Positions 39,479-41,616 of a DNA stretch of 41,616 nucleotides are shown here, in pieces; positions within the stretch are counted from its first letter, which is position 1; each line of letters opens with the position of its first letter. The DNA comes from an uncultured Clostridia bacterium. GTDB taxonomy: Bacteria; Bacillota; Clostridia; TANB77; CAG-508. Position numbers and translations under genes: made by a program. The stretch is taken from NCBI GenBank assembly GCA_944393565.1, contig CALYAM010000010.1:1-41616 (forward strand). Reading direction: 5' to 3'. Under the pieces are notes generated by a model that saw only the letters and a list, made by a program, of their open reading frames with translations, was not told where the DNA came from and did not search any database.

Positions 39479-41015
39479 ATGCAAAAGATAAAGACATATT
39501 TAATATTACTAGTTATAGCAATAATCTTATTGATGACAACACTATATCAAGTAGAAATTAAAGGACAAAGTAGAAACACTATCTTGACATTCATTATTGT
39601 TGCAATAACTTTTTTTTCAGTAATGCTATCTGCCAAAATATACTTTGAAAAAATAAAAATAGATGAGATGTTTGCATTTAAATTAATTATACCAATTATT
39701 ACAATTTTATTTGTTATGGCAATGCCAATATTTAGAAGTCATGATGAAGACGCACACTGGTTACGTATATATGATATATCTTTAGGGAATTTTTTTACTT
39801 CTACCGAATATGGACACTTATTTCAAGAAGGAGCAACAAATTATCCAGCGGCTAAATTGCCAAGAGCAGTTTCAACAGTACTAGACAAAGCGTATGACGG
39901 CTCTAGCACAAAAGAAATTTTTGATGTAAAAATTGATGAGGATGATGAAGTGATTTATGCATTGCCAACAACTGCAATATATTCGCCAACACAGTATCTA
40001 CCACAAGCATCAGGAGTTTTTATTGCAAGGATGTTTACAGATAGACCAATTATAATGGCATATGCAGCAAGGTTCATGAATGTTATAGTTAGTTTTACAG
40101 CTCTTTACTTTGCAATAAAACTAATGCCTTTTGGGAAAAAAATATTATTAGTGGCAATGTCTATTCCTATTGCACTTGAAGGATTTACATCATTATCACC
40201 AGATGGGATGACTATTTCGTTTTCCTTTTTATTTATTGCATATATACTTAATTTATGCTTTGAAAAAAAGAATGAAAGATTTACTTGGAAACAAGGAATT
40301 ACAGTTACAATATTAGGAGTTATATTGGCTCTTTGCAAAATAGTATATTTACCGTTGGTGGGACTTGTGTTAATATTACCAAAAACAAAATTTACATCTA
40401 GAAAAAAACAAGCAATTACAATAGCAATAATAATGTGTGTTGCAATAATAGCAAATCTAATGTGGCTTTCATATTCTACTAATTACTTAGCAGAATATGA
40501 AGAGGGAAGACCTGTAGATCAGCTTACGAAATTGCTATCTAACCCAATTAAATATTTGGAAACAGTAATTTATAGTATAGACCTAAATGGTGCTAAATAT
40601 TTCTTATCAATGTTTGGTGGGGAAGTTCGGACTAAATGAGTATGTTATTTTAAATACAATAATACCAGTTACGTTTTTTACATTAAGTATTATAGCAGCA
40701 TTCTCAATTAGAGAAGACAAACCTAAATTTACACTTTACCAGAATATTATTATTTTTTTAATATCTATTGCAATTATAGGACTTATATTTACAAGCTTAT
40801 ATTTACAATGGACTAAAACTGAAAGTAATAGTATTATGGGAATTCAAGGCAGATATTTTCTACCAATATTACCTCTATTGCTATTATTGTTAAGCAACTT
40901 AAAAGTAAAAATTGAATATTCAAATGAAAATATATTAAAATTTATAATGATTTCTATACTAATGTTACAAATTTGCATTATTCCATTAGTATTTTGCATA
41001 AGGAACGTTGTATAA
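39479..41015 (+). CDS. DUF2142-type polytopic membrane protein, needs +1 recoding
   Basis: A 511-residue protein of the DUF2142 type found in surface-polysaccharide clusters, probably a GT-C-like glycosyltransferase. Visible are PIFRSHDEDAHWLRIYDIS, in which the Asp and Glu pair is typical, and SLSPDGMTISFSF. The frames 39479-40639 and 40587-41015 join by reading CGGA at 40628-40631 as glycine, giving FGGEVGLNEYVIL; the C-terminal GIQGRYFLPILPLLLLL, a family hallmark, lies after the join. Without the shift TGA comes three codons later. AGGAGG precedes the ATG. Confidence 0.82.
40628..40631 (+). other. Recoding site in DUF2142 gene: in-frame CGGA read as glycine (+1)
   Basis: Context GTT CGGA CTA. 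The GRYFLP hallmark of the family is downstream of the site, so the protein needs the shift. Confidence 0.83.
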
Positions 41016-41035
41016 GAAAAAGGAATGAGAAGAAA

Positions 41036-41616
41036 ATGAAATTATTATTACATACTTGCTGTGCTCCATGTAGCATTTATTGCATAGACACACTTAGAAA
41101 AGAAAAAATTGAGCCAACAGTATATTGGTACAACCCTAATATTCACCCATACACTGAATACAGACTAAGAAAAGATACTTTAAATGAGTATGCTACTAGT
41201 ATTAATGTGCAAGCTGTTTTTGAAGAGGAATATGGTTTAATAAACTTTTGCAAAAATACAATAAACGATTTAGAAAACAGATGCCAAAATTATTGTTATA
41301 AAATACGATTAGAACAAACGGCTAGATATGCCAAGGAACATGGATTTGATAGTATAAGCACAACTTTATTAATAAGTCCATATCAAAAGCATAATATATT
41401 AAAACAACTTGGAGAAAACATTGGCAATAAATATGGATTAAATTTCGTTTACAGAGACTTTAGAGTTGGCTTTTATGAAGGCCAAGAAAGAGCAAAAGAA
41501 CTTGGGCTATATAGGCAGAAATATTGTGGTTGCATTTTTTCAGAGGAGATTAGATATTATTGCCACAATCAAGCAAAACCAGATGTAGCAATGGATTTAA
41601 AGGCTATTAAAGAAGA
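41036..41616 (+). CDS. queH: Epoxyqueuosine reductase QueH, 3' partial
   Basis: Last step of queuosine biosynthesis: reduces epoxyqueuosine in tRNAs with GUN anticodons. The N terminus MKLLLHTCCAPCS carries the Cys pair, and later YWYNPNIHPYTEY, RCQNYCYKIRLEQTA, and the second pair in RQKYCGCIFSE are all QueH hallmarks. The frame is open to the end of the window, and the stop is beyond it. GGAATGAGAAG precedes the ATG; it follows the DUF2142 gene by 20 bases. One CGG at 41319 is out of frame (ACG GCT). Confidence 0.93.
   Translation, partial: MKLLLHTCCAPCSIYCIDTLRKEKIEPTVYWYNPNIHPYTEYRLRKDTLNEYATSINVQAVFEEEYGLINFCKNTINDLENRCQNYCYKIRLEQTARYAKEHGFDSISTTLLISPYQKHNILKQLGENIGNKYGLNFVYRDFRVGFYEGQERAKELGLYRQKYCGCIFSEEIRYYCHNQAKPDVAMDLKAIKE

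Overview
The window is AT-rich DNA from a low-GC, spore-forming Firmicute of the Clostridia type. Evidence is the codon use (mostly AAA, ATA, TTA and GGA), AGGAGG-type ribosome binding sites, a CIRCE-controlled hrcA-grpE-dnaK-dnaJ cluster, WhiA, SpoIIP and an H-type small acid-soluble spore protein. It looks like an ordinary chromosome with a few mobile remnants. I cannot name the species.

Layout: 2-823 AbiEii-type toxin (5' end outside the window); 977-1140 possible group II intron scrap; 1243-3834 fused ABC transporter; 4043-6394 P-type ATPase; 6409-9089 prmC, a short whiA and hemW; 9183-13954 heat-shock cluster; 14033-14600 transposase remnant and palindromes; 14772-17203 glycosyltransferase, YlbF-family protein and membrane metallopeptidase; 17307-17558 small gene of foreign composition; 17701-23544 recJ, relA/spoT, metallo-beta-lactamase-fold hydrolase and hisS; 23613-26142 spoIIP and pgi; 26464-26643 sspH on the minus strand; 26781-30435 nucleoside kinase, RNHCP protein and metG; 30623-31387 peptidoglycan glycosyltransferase on the minus strand; 31581-41015 a run of membrane glycosyltransferase, GtrA, GT2, DUF2304, SMR-like and DUF2142 genes with ruvB inside it, probably for a cell-surface glycan; 41036 to the end queH (3' end outside the window).

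The main discovery candidate is a recoding pattern. Eight genes (hemW, relA/spoT, the MBL hydrolase, spoIIP, pgi, and three surface-glycan genes) are each broken into two reading frames. At all eight breaks the zero-frame codon is CGG. In every case reading the four bases CGGN as one glycine, which is the same as skipping the C, restores a full-length protein; in the families I know well the restored glycine falls at a conserved glycine. I went through every CGG in the window by eye. About 65-70 others lie in genes, all out of frame, as in GC-GGA or AC-GGT. No recognisable host gene has an in-frame CGG that is read as a normal triplet. The one in-frame exception is the small minus-strand gene at 17307-17558, whose codon use is foreign. 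The simplest reading is that CGG has lost its arginine tRNA in this lineage and CGGN is decoded with a +1 shift as glycine, either by a four-base-decoding tRNA-Gly or by +1 slippage at an unassigned codon.

Because of this I annotate the eight split genes as single CDSs, with their recoding sites listed separately. Other CGN arginine codons (CGA, CGC, CGT) and all three standard stop codons appear to be used normally.
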